NCBI RefSeq assembly: GCF_016801025.1
Contig: NZ_CP068983.1
Span: 1,178,001 to 1,242,000, forward strand
Source of the DNA: Paradevosia shaoguanensis
GTDB lineage: Bacteria; Pseudomonadota; Alphaproteobacteria; Rhizobiales; Devosiaceae
DNA length: 64,000 bases
Direction: 5' to 3'
Numbering within the stretch: the stretch's first letter is position 1; each line of letters opens with the position of its first letter. Shown here piece by piece: positions 35,372 through 42,445 of the stretch. The notes beneath the pieces were generated by a model, which saw nothing but the letters and a program-made list of their open reading frames with translations, searched no databases and was not told the DNA's origin. The position numbers were made by a program, and so were the translations under genes.

Positions 35372-35795
35372 GGTTCATCTCCACGGCAACGGGGAAGCCG
35401 TCGCTGCGGGAAATGATCAGGGTGGAGAAAGAAAGTGTACAGATACAGCGGGTTAGCCGGTTTCGCGTGCGCCGACAAAGGGGGTAGGGCAGGTAGCGCG
35501 AAACCATAGCTGAGAGGCGACAGGTTGCCTTTTGAGGCACCTTCCCGATGGGTGTCTGTGTCCCCCTAGCACCCCCCAAAAAACGACCCGCGTAGAGGTA
35601 GGTTCTGGACCTCACACGGCCATAGCCCATGGGGCATAAGTGTGTCGGTACGGCAACAGTGACGGAAGGAATCCGTACAGGCACCATGCTGAAGTGCATA
35701 TCCGACCGTCGGCAACCCACGGATATGGACTCCAGCGGGGGCGTAGCCGCCGCCGCTACCAGCGAATCGATCCAGCAGGCGATGGGGTGAGACTG
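35372..35795. promoter_or_regulatory. Intergenic origin candidate between rep and relaxase genes
   Basis: This 424-bp stretch has no convincing gene. It contains the palindrome CCCATGGG (35626-35633), followed by ATAAGTGTG (35636-35644). This resembles the TAAGTGCGCC nic region of MobQ-type oriT downstream of an inverted repeat, although it matches only about half of it. A C-run (AGCACCCCCC) lies near 35569. Both an oriT and a replication origin would be expected here because the genes for both processes flank it. Confidence 0.35.
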
Positions 35796-37568
35796 CTATC
35801 CGAAATCAAGCGGAATACCCCACTGGTTCACGGCCCACGGGTTGCGTGGGCCTTTGCGTTTCCGCTCGACCTTGGCGCCAGCCCACGCCACAAAGGCCGG
35901 GCCGCAATAGACAAAGCGGGGGTAAGCCTGCGTCATGCGTTGGGCCGCAATGATCTCGGCCAGTGCCGCCATTCCCGCCCGCCGCTGTGTTTCCATTTCG
36001 CCCATACGCGCCACGCGTTCGGCACTCTCGGCCTTCTCCACCCGCGCCAGATTCGCCTCCCCGCCCATGACGGCGTGCTCGGCGGCAATCAGGTCGTCGC
36101 GGGCGATAGCGACAGCACGCTCCAACATGACCACACCCGGCTTCGGGGGCTGACGGCCCAGCAGTCGGTCGGCAAGGCTCCTGTGAGGCTCGGGAACCGC
36201 TGCAAGCTGCTCCTGTGCTGCCCTATAGGTCTTCAGCGCCTCGGCATGCCGGGCACTGGTCGCATCACGATATTGTCGGGCAGTATGCAGGCGGGACGAC
36301 ACCGCCGTTTCCGGCCTCGCTTCGGCGGCGGCGATCCGTGCCCGTGCCTGCGTTTCCAGTGCCGCGAGGTGCTGCCCCGTACGCTGTTCCTGCGATTGCC
36401 CTATGCCGGATTTCGCCAGTACCATGAGGGCCGTTGCCGCCTTACCGATGGCCTCGCTTAGTCCGCGTCCAGCATCCGGCGCAGGACGTGTGCGATCCCC
36501 GGTTCCTCCAAGCGCTGATGCAGGGCTTCGAGGGATTGCCGGTTCTGCTCCACTCCGGTGACGATCATCTGAAGCAGCCGGATCATCGTGTCGAGGACCG
36601 ACGCCTCCTCGCCCGACATCGGCAGTGCTGTGGTCTTCGCCAATTGCAATATCGTGCCCAGATCGCGCTTGAGAATGGTCGTGTCCTGCAAAATCAACTG
36701 GGCGAGGTTGGGTGTGGTCGGTGGGTTGGTGGTGGTCATGGCGTTTCCTTTCGAGAAGCGTGTTGAGTTCGGCGCGACGAACGTCGGCAAGGCGGTTGGC
36801 GGCACCGAGGACGACGCCGCCAGCAATAGTGCGGATGACGACGACGCCGGCCTTGTCGCCTGCCGCCAGTTCCAGCCCGTGGCCGCCCAGGCGGCTGCGG
36901 AAGTCATCAGCATTGGTGCTGGCCGCCCATGCGGCTCGGACATGCTGCCGAGCCTGCGCCAGATCGACCCCAGCCCTCTTGGCCGCCTGATGCGCCGACG
37001 AAGAGAATGCCTCCACCGGCTTCGGTCCTTTCCCCAGCACCGTATCGAGGCGGTCGGCCAGATCGCCCCTGCCTTCGGCCCGCAAGGCCGACAGAACGGC
37101 CAGATCATGCGCACCCGGCACCACGGGATGCCCGAATAGAAGCTCAAGCTGGCGGGCAATCTTCTCATGGCGAGCGTGGTCGTGGCGGCTGGACAGAACC
37201 CGTCCGCTGACGGCATGGGTTTCCGGCACGACAAGATGCCAATGCCGGTCGCTGGCACCGGCAACGGCTCGCGCCTTGGCATGTTCCACGATCAACGCGT
37301 CAGCGACATCGAAGCGGAATTCCTCGGCCAGCATTGATGCGGCCTCATGAAACTGCTCTCGGGTCATCTCGACGGCAGGGGCGAGAATCCAGTGCCTGAC
37401 CGAGTAGGTGCGGCTGAACGCCTTGGCGTCCTTCACCGCGTCCTCGACATCGCCAACATGGCCCCGAATGACGGTGATGGATTCGTTGTCGTCGCCATCG
37501 AGGAGATGGCGCAGCAGCGGCCCCGCGCCTGCCGAAGTCCGAACCCGTGTGGACTTGATCAGCACCAC
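35796..37568 (-). CDS. HUH relaxase / mobilisation protein
   Basis: A 590-aa relaxase that would nick oriT for transfer. The N-terminal 200 residues carry the family features: MVLIKSTRVRTSAGAGPLLR, VRHWILAPAVEMTREQFHEA, the VEHAKAR segment, the metal-binding HWH at 109-111 in SDRHWHLVVPE, and FGHPVVPGAHD. This pattern matches relaxases of alphaproteobacterial plasmids. Residues about 277-371 are a low-complexity His/Asp/Arg/Pro/Gly linker, encoded where a second gene runs in another frame. The C-terminus is helical, ending WAVNQWGIPLDFG. It starts 2 bp after the MobC-like gene. Confidence 0.85.
   Translation of the reverse strand: MVLIKSTRVRTSAGAGPLLRHLLDGDDNESITVIRGHVGDVEDAVKDAKAFSRTYSVRHWILAPAVEMTREQFHEAASMLAEEFRFDVADALIVEHAKARAVAGASDRHWHLVVPETHAVSGRVLSSRHDHARHEKIARQLELLFGHPVVPGAHDLAVLSALRAEGRGDLADRLDTVLGKGPKPVEAFSSSAHQAAKRAGVDLAQARQHVRAAWAASTNADDFRSRLGGHGLELAAGDKAGVVVIRTIAGGVVLGAANRLADVRRAELNTLLERKRHDHHQPTDHTQPRPVDFAGHDHSQARSGHDIAIGEDHSTADVGRGGVGPRHDDPAASDDRHRSGAEPAIPRSPASALGGTGDRTRPAPDAGRGLSEAIGKAATALMVLAKSGIGQSQEQRTGQHLAALETQARARIAAAEARPETAVSSRLHTARQYRDATSARHAEALKTYRAAQEQLAAVPEPHRSLADRLLGRQPPKPGVVMLERAVAIARDDLIAAEHAVMGGEANLARVEKAESAERVARMGEMETQRRAGMAALAEIIAAQRMTQAYPRFVYCGPAFVAWAGAKVERKRKGPRNPWAVNQWGIPLDFG
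36458..36739 (-). CDS. Nested small protein inside the relaxase gene (93 aa)
   Basis: A complete frame within the relaxase gene, shifted relative to it. The protein starts MTTTNPPTTPNLAQLILQDT and contains amphipathic helices (ASVLDTMIRLLQMIVTGVEQ, then NRQSLEALHQRLEE). A strong AAAGGAAA ribosome-binding site lies 6 bp before the ATG. The relaxase frame is low-complexity exactly here, which implies selection acts on this frame. RSF1010 has a similar arrangement, with mobB inside mobA, but I see no sequence likeness to MobB. Function is probably as a mobilisation accessory factor. Confidence 0.65.
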   Translation of the reverse strand: MTTTNPPTTPNLAQLILQDTTILKRDLGTILQLAKTTALPMSGEEASVLDTMIRLLQMIVTGVEQNRQSLEALHQRLEEPGIAHVLRRMLDAD

Positions 37569-37570
37569 TA

Positions 37571-37870
37571 TCAGCGTCCCAGTGCGGTTTGAGCATCCTT
37601 GCGGGCCATCGACAGGTCCGCAAGGGCGTCTGCGGCCACAGAACCGGAAAGCGCCGCATTGACGCGGGCCTCGATGGCCGAAATGCGCTTGCGCAAGGCC
37701 ACGACCTCAAGCATCTGCGTCTCGTTCAATGGCTCACGCATGCCGGTCATGGCGCGGATACCACGACGAACAATGGTCGAAACGGGAACGCCCTGCGCCT
37801 TGGCGTAGTCGTGGAGAACGGCCTTTTCCCTATCGGGAAGGCGAAGTTCAAGACGGCGGTTACAATCCAT
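37571..37870 (-). CDS. MobC-like ribbon-helix-helix mobilisation accessory protein
   Basis: A 99-aa protein. Its N-terminus MDCNRRLELRLPDREKAVLH gives a beta strand, followed by two helices (DYAKAQGVPVSTIVRRGIRA), the ribbon-helix-helix layout. The rest is a helix of coiled-coil type (EVVALRKRISAIEARVNAAL). Such proteins bind oriT and help the relaxase. The ATG at 37870 is preferred, with GAAGAGG 8 bp upstream; a GTG 9 bp earlier is in frame. It precedes the relaxase gene by 2 bp, so the two are coupled. Confidence 0.75.
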   Translation of the reverse strand: MDCNRRLELRLPDREKAVLHDYAKAQGVPVSTIVRRGIRAMTGMREPLNETQMLEVVALRKRISAIEARVNAALSGSVAADALADLSMARKDAQTALGR

Positions 37871-38246
37871 CACGATCACCTCTTCGGGGGTGCACGGGGG
37901 CCTGCCCCCTGCCTGCTGTCGTCCGTAAGGGCGACATGGCTGGCCCCCTATGAGCCAGCACCTTCCACAAGGTCTGATGGATATTCCTCAATTGCAACAA
38001 TGCCGTACGGACAAAAGAGACATGTGCGCCAGCACGCTCTTCGGCAGACCATTCCTGCCGGCGGGCCAACGGGCCGAAGACGCCACATATCGGAGGCTCG
38101 ATGGCCCGCCCGCAGCGAAAGCTGCGGATAGCTTCAACAGGCCGATGGACGAAATGTACCCATGGATGTACCCAGAAAGGGCAATGAAACCGGGCTTTCC
38201 CCGAACGCCCAGAAAACTCCTGTACCCAGGACGCCCCGGCTGAGAG
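37871..38246. other. Non-coding right end of the integrated element
   Basis: No gene is supported here. The stretch probably holds the promoter of the mob genes, the paired TGTACCCA repeats at 38155 and 38167, and a third copy at 38221. Confidence 0.5.
38155..38228 (+). repeat. TGTACCCA repeats near attR (possible integrase arm sites)
   Basis: TGTACCCA at 38155-38162, 38167-38174 and 38221-38228. The first two have the same 12-bp spacing as the pair near attL, and the flanking bases also match (ATGTACCCAGA). The third copy is 19 bp from the core site. Confidence 0.6.
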
Positions 38247-38263
38247 TCCCTCTCTCTCCGCCA
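38247..38263 (+). other. attR: 17-bp core repeat
   Basis: TCCCTCTCTCTCCGCCA, identical to the tRNA-Ser 3' end at 29829-29845 and in the same orientation. It marks the right boundary of the integrated element. Confidence 0.85.
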
Positions 38264-38503
38264 TTCCTAAGCCATTGAAATTGCTGGACAGGAATTCCGC
38301 CACGCCCGGTTGCACTCCGGAAGGTGTACCGGTTGCACGCAAAGGCCAGCCCGGGCCTTAGATCCATCTGCCTGCAAATCTACGCAAAGATTCGGCTCTT
38401 TCGAAGAAGCGTATCAGCGGAAACCCCGCCGACGTCGACTTGCTTGCACTAGAGCATCGAAGCAGGAACCGGCGCCACAGCCGCCTTTGCCCGTGTGTCA
38501 CGG
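38264..38503. other. Non-coding stretch between attR and the sugar-acid operon
   Basis: Contains a pair of direct repeats CCGGTTGCAC (38306-38315 and 38329-38338) and no gene I can support. It would include the end of the minus-strand operon transcript, but I see no clear intrinsic terminator. Confidence 0.4.
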
Positions 38504-39688
38504 TCACGGCTGCCTGCGAACACTAAAGCGAAAAATCTCTTCAGTGGGCTCGACCCCAAGGCCGGCGCCGGTTGGCACCAGATAGGCGCCGTTGGCGCAG
38601 GACATGTCGCCTTCCACATGGGCCAGGTTGCGGTCGAAAATGGAGTGTTGGTATTCGTGATAGGGTACGTTCTGCAACGTGGATGCCACTTGCAGGCTGG
38701 CCGCCATGAAGATGCCGATGCTGATCGAAGCATGGGGGATGACGTTCATGTGGAAGGCCTGCGCCATGCGGCCGATCTGCACGAACTCGGTGATCCCGGT
38801 GTGACCGATCTCGGGCTGGACGATGCTCATGGCACGGGCCTCGAAGCGCGGCCGGAATTCGTATGTGGTACGCAGTTCCTCGCCCAGTGCCAGCGGCACG
38901 CCGATACCCTGGGCGACGCGAACCTGACCCTCGAGGTTTTCCGGCTGCACCGGAGCCTCGGCAAAGTAGAGGTTGTGTGCTTCCAGACGACGGATCAGGC
39001 GGATGGCTTCGGCCGCCTCGAATTTCCAGTGCAGGTCGACCATGATGTCGATATCGGGCCCGAGCGCCTCGCGCAGCGCCGCCATTTCGGCAACGATGCC
39101 CTCGTCGGAAACCGCTGCCGCGAACTTGATGCCCTTGTAGCCTTTGGCAACCCAGTCGAGCGCCAGATCGCAGCGCTCCTTGATCGTGGCGCGGGGCAAG
39201 CCGGAGACATAGGCCGGAATGGTGTCGTGGCGACGCCCGCCCAGCAGGGTGGCGATCGGCAGGTTCAGCACCTTGCCGGTGAGATCGTACAAGGCGATGT
39301 CGACGCCGGCCAACGCATCCAGATAATAGCCGCCGAAGAACCCGCGAACACGCATCAGGTCGTAGAGATCTTCGTGGATCACCACGGCATCGGCGGGATC
39401 GCGGCCGATGATTACCGGCCCCAGCACGTCGTCGATGATCGCCTTGGTCGCCTCGGGCGCGACAATGCCATAGCACTCGCCCCAGCCGACCTTGCCGCTT
39501 TCGCCGGTGACCTTGACCAGCAGCGTCATGTCGGTGGACGGATAGATGGTGCGGTTGCCCTTGCGCACCAGATAGCCGCGCTCATTGATCGCCTCGCCGG
39601 CCTTGAGCGGCCCCAGATAGGGCACCTCGCGCGGGATCGAGATGATGAAGGTTTCAACCTTTACAATGGCATCGACGATATTGGGCAT
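38504..39688 (-). CDS. Enolase-superfamily sugar-acid dehydratase (mandelate racemase/MLE type)
   Basis: A 394-aa Mg-dependent enzyme, probably a dehydratase of an aldonic or uronic acid. Active-site elements appear in order: Lys in KGYKGIKFAAA, metal ligands Asp in MVDLHWKFEA, Glu in YFAEAPVQPENL and Glu in LGEELRTTYE, the acid-base His in EIGHTGITE and the loop NVIPHASISIG. Substrate is not identifiable. It is last in the nine-kilobase operon; its start overlaps the aldolase stop by one base. Together with a DapA-like aldolase it would split the keto-deoxy acid. Confidence 0.87.
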   Translation of the reverse strand: MPNIVDAIVKVETFIISIPREVPYLGPLKAGEAINERGYLVRKGNRTIYPSTDMTLLVKVTGESGKVGWGECYGIVAPEATKAIIDDVLGPVIIGRDPADAVVIHEDLYDLMRVRGFFGGYYLDALAGVDIALYDLTGKVLNLPIATLLGGRRHDTIPAYVSGLPRATIKERCDLALDWVAKGYKGIKFAAAVSDEGIVAEMAALREALGPDIDIMVDLHWKFEAAEAIRLIRRLEAHNLYFAEAPVQPENLEGQVRVAQGIGVPLALGEELRTTYEFRPRFEARAMSIVQPEIGHTGITEFVQIGRMAQAFHMNVIPHASISIGIFMAASLQVASTLQNVPYHEYQHSIFDRNLAHVEGDMSCANGAYLVPTGAGLGVEPTEEIFRFSVRRQP

Positions 39689-40599
39689 CAGACCGGCCTG
39701 TGACTGGAATATGGCAGGTCGGCGTCGGCCAGCAACAAGGCCAGTTCAGCGCGATCGCCTTCATCGAATTTCGGCCCCTTGCCGCGCACGAACGTGTGCT
39801 TGATGACGCCTCGGCGCCGCAGCACTTCCTTGGTCATGTGCATGCGGAAAATGGCCTGGAAGTTCAGCAGCGGCAGCGAGACATTGTAGAGCTTTCGCGT
39901 GGTGGCGACGTCGCCGGCCTGCCAGGCATGGATCATCTGGGCATGGATATCGGCCAGTTCGGACGCCGGCATGGTGCCCGCGGCACCGCGCGCCAGTTCG
40001 TCGGTGACATAGCGCCCGCCGGCCCCGCCGAAAATGGCATCGACCGCGCCATCGGCAGCGGCCTTGATGCGCGTCAGGTGCTGGCCGCAGGGAGCCGTCT
40101 CTTCCTTGACATAGCGGATTTCCGGCACGGCTTTGGCCACCGCGGCGACTTCTTCCGGCGTCAGCCCGGCCCCGATCGGCTTGGGCTGGTTCTGGAGCAT
40201 GATGGGCACCCCTGCCCCGGCGGCCACGGCTTTGAAATAGGCGATCTGGCCCTCGATATCATTGCCGATACCGAAAGGCGCGATCACCATGGCCGCCGCG
40301 GCGCCGATCTCGGCGCCCTGGGCGATATGGCTGGCGGCTACCGCGGGATCGGGATCGCTGGCGCCGACAATGATGGGGACACGGCCATCGATGCGCTCGG
40401 CCAGCAATTTGACCTGGCTGCGCCGTTCCTCGGGCGTCAGCGTATCCACCTCGCTGGCGACGCCGGGATAGACCACGCCGTCGACCTGGCTTTCGAGGAC
40501 GAAGTCGATCACCGCCAGAAAGTCGGCCTGGTCGATGGCACCGTCATCGCGGAACATGGTGGGTAGCACGGGAAACGCGCCGGCGAGGGGTTTGGTCAT
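39688..40599 (-). CDS. Dihydrodipicolinate synthase-family aldolase (KDG/KDGal aldolase-like)
   Basis: A 303-aa class I aldolase. The Schiff-base Lys is in EIRYVKEETAPCG and the Tyr in VDGVVYPGVASEVDTL. Members near sugar-acid genes usually cleave 2-keto-3-deoxy sugar acids to pyruvate and an aldehyde, rather than making dihydrodipicolinate. The ATG at 40599 overlaps the permease stop as ATGA; the longer upstream frame is not used. Its partner is the enolase-superfamily enzyme encoded just after it. Confidence 0.85.
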   Translation of the reverse strand: MTKPLAGAFPVLPTMFRDDGAIDQADFLAVIDFVLESQVDGVVYPGVASEVDTLTPEERRSQVKLLAERIDGRVPIIVGASDPDPAVAASHIAQGAEIGAAAAMVIAPFGIGNDIEGQIAYFKAVAAGAGVPIMLQNQPKPIGAGLTPEEVAAVAKAVPEIRYVKEETAPCGQHLTRIKAAADGAVDAIFGGAGGRYVTDELARGAAGTMPASELADIHAQMIHAWQAGDVATTRKLYNVSLPLLNFQAIFRMHMTKEVLRRRGVIKHTFVRGKGPKFDEGDRAELALLLADADLPYSSHRPV

Positions 40600-41432
40600 T
40601 TTACGGCTCCGGCAGTGACGCCCTGGATGAAATAGCGCTGAAGGAACATGAAGGCGATGACGATGGGCAGCGACACCATCAATGATGCGGCCATGGCTCC
40701 GCCCCAGTCGGCATTGGTTTCGTTGAGATAGGTGAGCAGCAGGCCGGGCCCGATGGTCCGCTTGTCGTCCGACACGATGATGGTCATGGAATAGAGCAGG
40801 TCGTTCCAGCTCCACATGAAGGAATAGAGGAAGACCGTCACGATGGGCGGGATCGAGATCGGCATGATGATGGTGTGGAAGATGCGCAGGTCGCTGGCGC
40901 CATCGGCGCGCGCAGCGTCGATCAACTCGTCCGGCACTTGCGTGAAGTAGCTGTAGAGCATGTAGGTCGCCACCGGCAGCGCGAAGACGATATAGCTCAG
41001 GATGAGGCCCGGCCGCGTATCCAGCAGCCCCAGATTGCTCATCGTCGGATAGAGGCTGATGAGCAGCAGGCCGAATGGAAACATCTGCGCGCTCAGCATG
41101 AACAGCATGACCGGCTGACGACCGAAATAGCGATATTTCGCAAAGCTGTAGCCGGCATAGAGCGCCAGGAGCGTGTTGATGGTGGCGCTCGATCCTGACG
41201 TGATCAGGCTGTTGGCCAGATAGGTCAGCAGCTTGCTCTCGGCGATGGCCGACCAGTAATGGGCAAGCGTAAACTCCTGCGGGAACCAGGTCGGGATGAC
41301 CCGATAGAGTTCGGCATTGCCTTTGAGCGAGGACGTGACCATCCAGTAGATGGGAAAGAAAAGGTAGAAGCCGATCAGCAGGAGCGTGAGGCCGAAGACG
41401 ATCTTGGCGGTACGGCTGGACAGGTCGAACAT
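40596..41432 (-). CDS. Sugar ABC transporter permease (MalG/UgpE type)
   Basis: Inner-membrane permease of 278 aa in the CUT1 class. It has six helices, starting LTLLLIGFYLFFPIYWMVTS. The EAA loop is IDAARADGASDLRIFHTIIM followed by PISIPPIVTVFLYSFMWSWN. It forms the pore with the MalF-type partner encoded 1-2 bp upstream. The sugar is likely an aldose or aldonic-acid precursor, judged by the operon. Confidence 0.92.
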   Translation of the reverse strand: MFDLSSRTAKIVFGLTLLLIGFYLFFPIYWMVTSSLKGNAELYRVIPTWFPQEFTLAHYWSAIAESKLLTYLANSLITSGSSATINTLLALYAGYSFAKYRYFGRQPVMLFMLSAQMFPFGLLLISLYPTMSNLGLLDTRPGLILSYIVFALPVATYMLYSYFTQVPDELIDAARADGASDLRIFHTIIMPISIPPIVTVFLYSFMWSWNDLLYSMTIIVSDDKRTIGPGLLLTYLNETNADWGGAMAASLMVSLPIVIAFMFLQRYFIQGVTAGAVK

Positions 41433-41433
41433 C

Positions 41434-42381
41434 TCAGCGCCCCTTCACCAGTAGTCGCAGATAGAAATAGGCGGGCGGCAACAGGGTCACGACCCACAGC
41501 ACGCCGATGGCCGAGGCCATGCCTATGTCCCATTGCTCAAAAGCCTTGCGATAGACTTCGATCGACAGCACCGCCGTGGCGCGCACGGGTCCGCCGCCGG
41601 TCAGGGCATAGATGGTGTCGAAGTCCTGCAGGCCGCCGATGACACCCAGCACGACCACCACGATCAGCACCGGCCGCAGGTGCGGCAGTATGTGATCGCG
41701 CAGGATGGCAAAGTTGTTGGCGCCATCGACGCGCGCGGCATCGAGCTGCTCGCCATCGACATTCTGCAGCCCGGCAAGGAAGAACGCCATGAACAGCGGG
41801 ATCGAGCGCCAGATGCGTGTCAGCACCACCGCCACCATCGCGCCTTCGGGCGTCGACAGCCAGGCCTGCGGCACATCGATCAGCCCCAATTCCAGCAGCA
41901 TGCCATTGATGACGCCGAAGCGGCTGTTGAAAATCCAGGCCCAGATAAAGGCGCTGACCGTGCTCGGCACCACCCAGGGCAGCAGCGTCAGCGCACGAAT
42001 GGCGCCACGGCCACGAAACGGCTGGTTGAGGATCAGCGCCCAGCCCAGCCCCAGCACCAGCGTACCCGCGGTGGCGGTGCCGACATAGATCGCCGTCAGC
42101 AGGAAGGACTGCCAGGTGTCGGGATTGCTCAGAACTTCCCTGAAGTTGTCCAGCCCGACAAAGATGGGTTCGATCGTCTGCAGCGTGTCCTCGAACATCG
42201 AGAGGCCGAGCGCCTGCGCAAACGGATAGAGGATAATCAGCACGAAGGCGGTGGCCGCGGGCAGCAGCATCAGCATGCCGATACGGCGCTGCGCAGCCTG
42301 CAGCCCGCCACGCCGCGCATGGGGGGAAACCGGATAATCAAGGCGGCGACCGCCGGGCGGCGCGAGATCGGTCATCGTCAC
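41434..42381 (-). CDS. Sugar ABC transporter permease (MalF/UgpA type)
   Basis: Inner-membrane permease of 315 aa, CUT1 class. Membrane segments begin at IGMLMLLPAATAFVLIILYP. The loop between is long, with TLQTIEPIFVGLDNFREVLS, which is typical. The EAA loop is LDAARVDGANNFAILRDHIL. A possible in-frame ATG at residue 3 gives only a two-residue difference. The start lies 64 bp after the binding-protein gene with a hairpin between. Confidence 0.92.
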   Translation of the reverse strand: MTMTDLAPPGGRRLDYPVSPHARRGGLQAAQRRIGMLMLLPAATAFVLIILYPFAQALGLSMFEDTLQTIEPIFVGLDNFREVLSNPDTWQSFLLTAIYVGTATAGTLVLGLGWALILNQPFRGRGAIRALTLLPWVVPSTVSAFIWAWIFNSRFGVINGMLLELGLIDVPQAWLSTPEGAMVAVVLTRIWRSIPLFMAFFLAGLQNVDGEQLDAARVDGANNFAILRDHILPHLRPVLIVVVVLGVIGGLQDFDTIYALTGGGPVRATAVLSIEVYRKAFEQWDIGMASAIGVLWVVTLLPPAYFYLRLLVKGR

Positions 42382-42404
42382 TTCTCTTGTGTGTCGGGAA
42401 AGAT

Positions 42405-42436
42405 GAGCGGGCGCCGCACGTGTCGGGCGCCCGCTC
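42405..42436 (-). other. Hairpin between sugar-binding-protein and permease genes
   Basis: GAGCGGGCGCC at 42405-42415 and GGCGCCCGCTC at 42426-42436 form a perfect 11-bp stem with a 10-nt loop, in the gap between the binding-protein stop and the permease start. There is only a weak T-run on the transcribed strand, so it more likely protects the upstream message than ends it. Confidence 0.7.
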
Positions 42437-42445
42437 CGGATCTGC

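Larger units (their letters stand above)
29846..38263. mobile_element. Integrated mobilisable element in tRNA-Ser (about 8.4 kb)
   Basis: Bounded by the 17-bp att repeats. Contents from left: tyrosine integrase; two unknown genes on the minus strand; serine resolvase; rolling-circle-type Rep; a 424-bp intergenic region likely to hold origins; HUH relaxase with a nested gene; a MobC-like protein; and about 370 bp of non-coding DNA before the right att site. No type IV secretion genes are present, so it can only be mobilised by another element's machinery. This combination marks an integrative mobilisable element rather than a prophage. Confidence 0.85.

Noticed and set aside
35337-35720. 127-codon minus-strand frame in the rep-mob gap
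   Set aside because: No ribosome-binding site, Arg/Thr/Ser-rich translation, and it overlaps the Rep start; the region is better explained as origin DNA.
36740-37282. Upstream extension of the nested frame in the relaxase gene
   Set aside because: This part of the frame reads as low-complexity Arg/Ser/Pro, while the relaxase frame here is conserved-looking; only the part from the ATG at 36739, with its own ribosome-binding site, looks real.
29829-38263. Interpretation of the tRNA-Ser element as a prophage
   Set aside because: No capsid, tail, terminase, lysis or phage repressor genes; relaxase, MobC-like and Rep genes indicate a mobilisable element.
38306-38338. Direct repeat CCGGTTGCAC outside attR
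   Set aside because: Only ten bases, two copies and no matching copy at the left boundary, so it is not part of the att structure; no function can be argued.
37860-38342. 160-codon minus-strand frame crossing attR
   Set aside because: It spans the element boundary and the TGTACCCA repeats, with no ribosome-binding site or recognisable motif.
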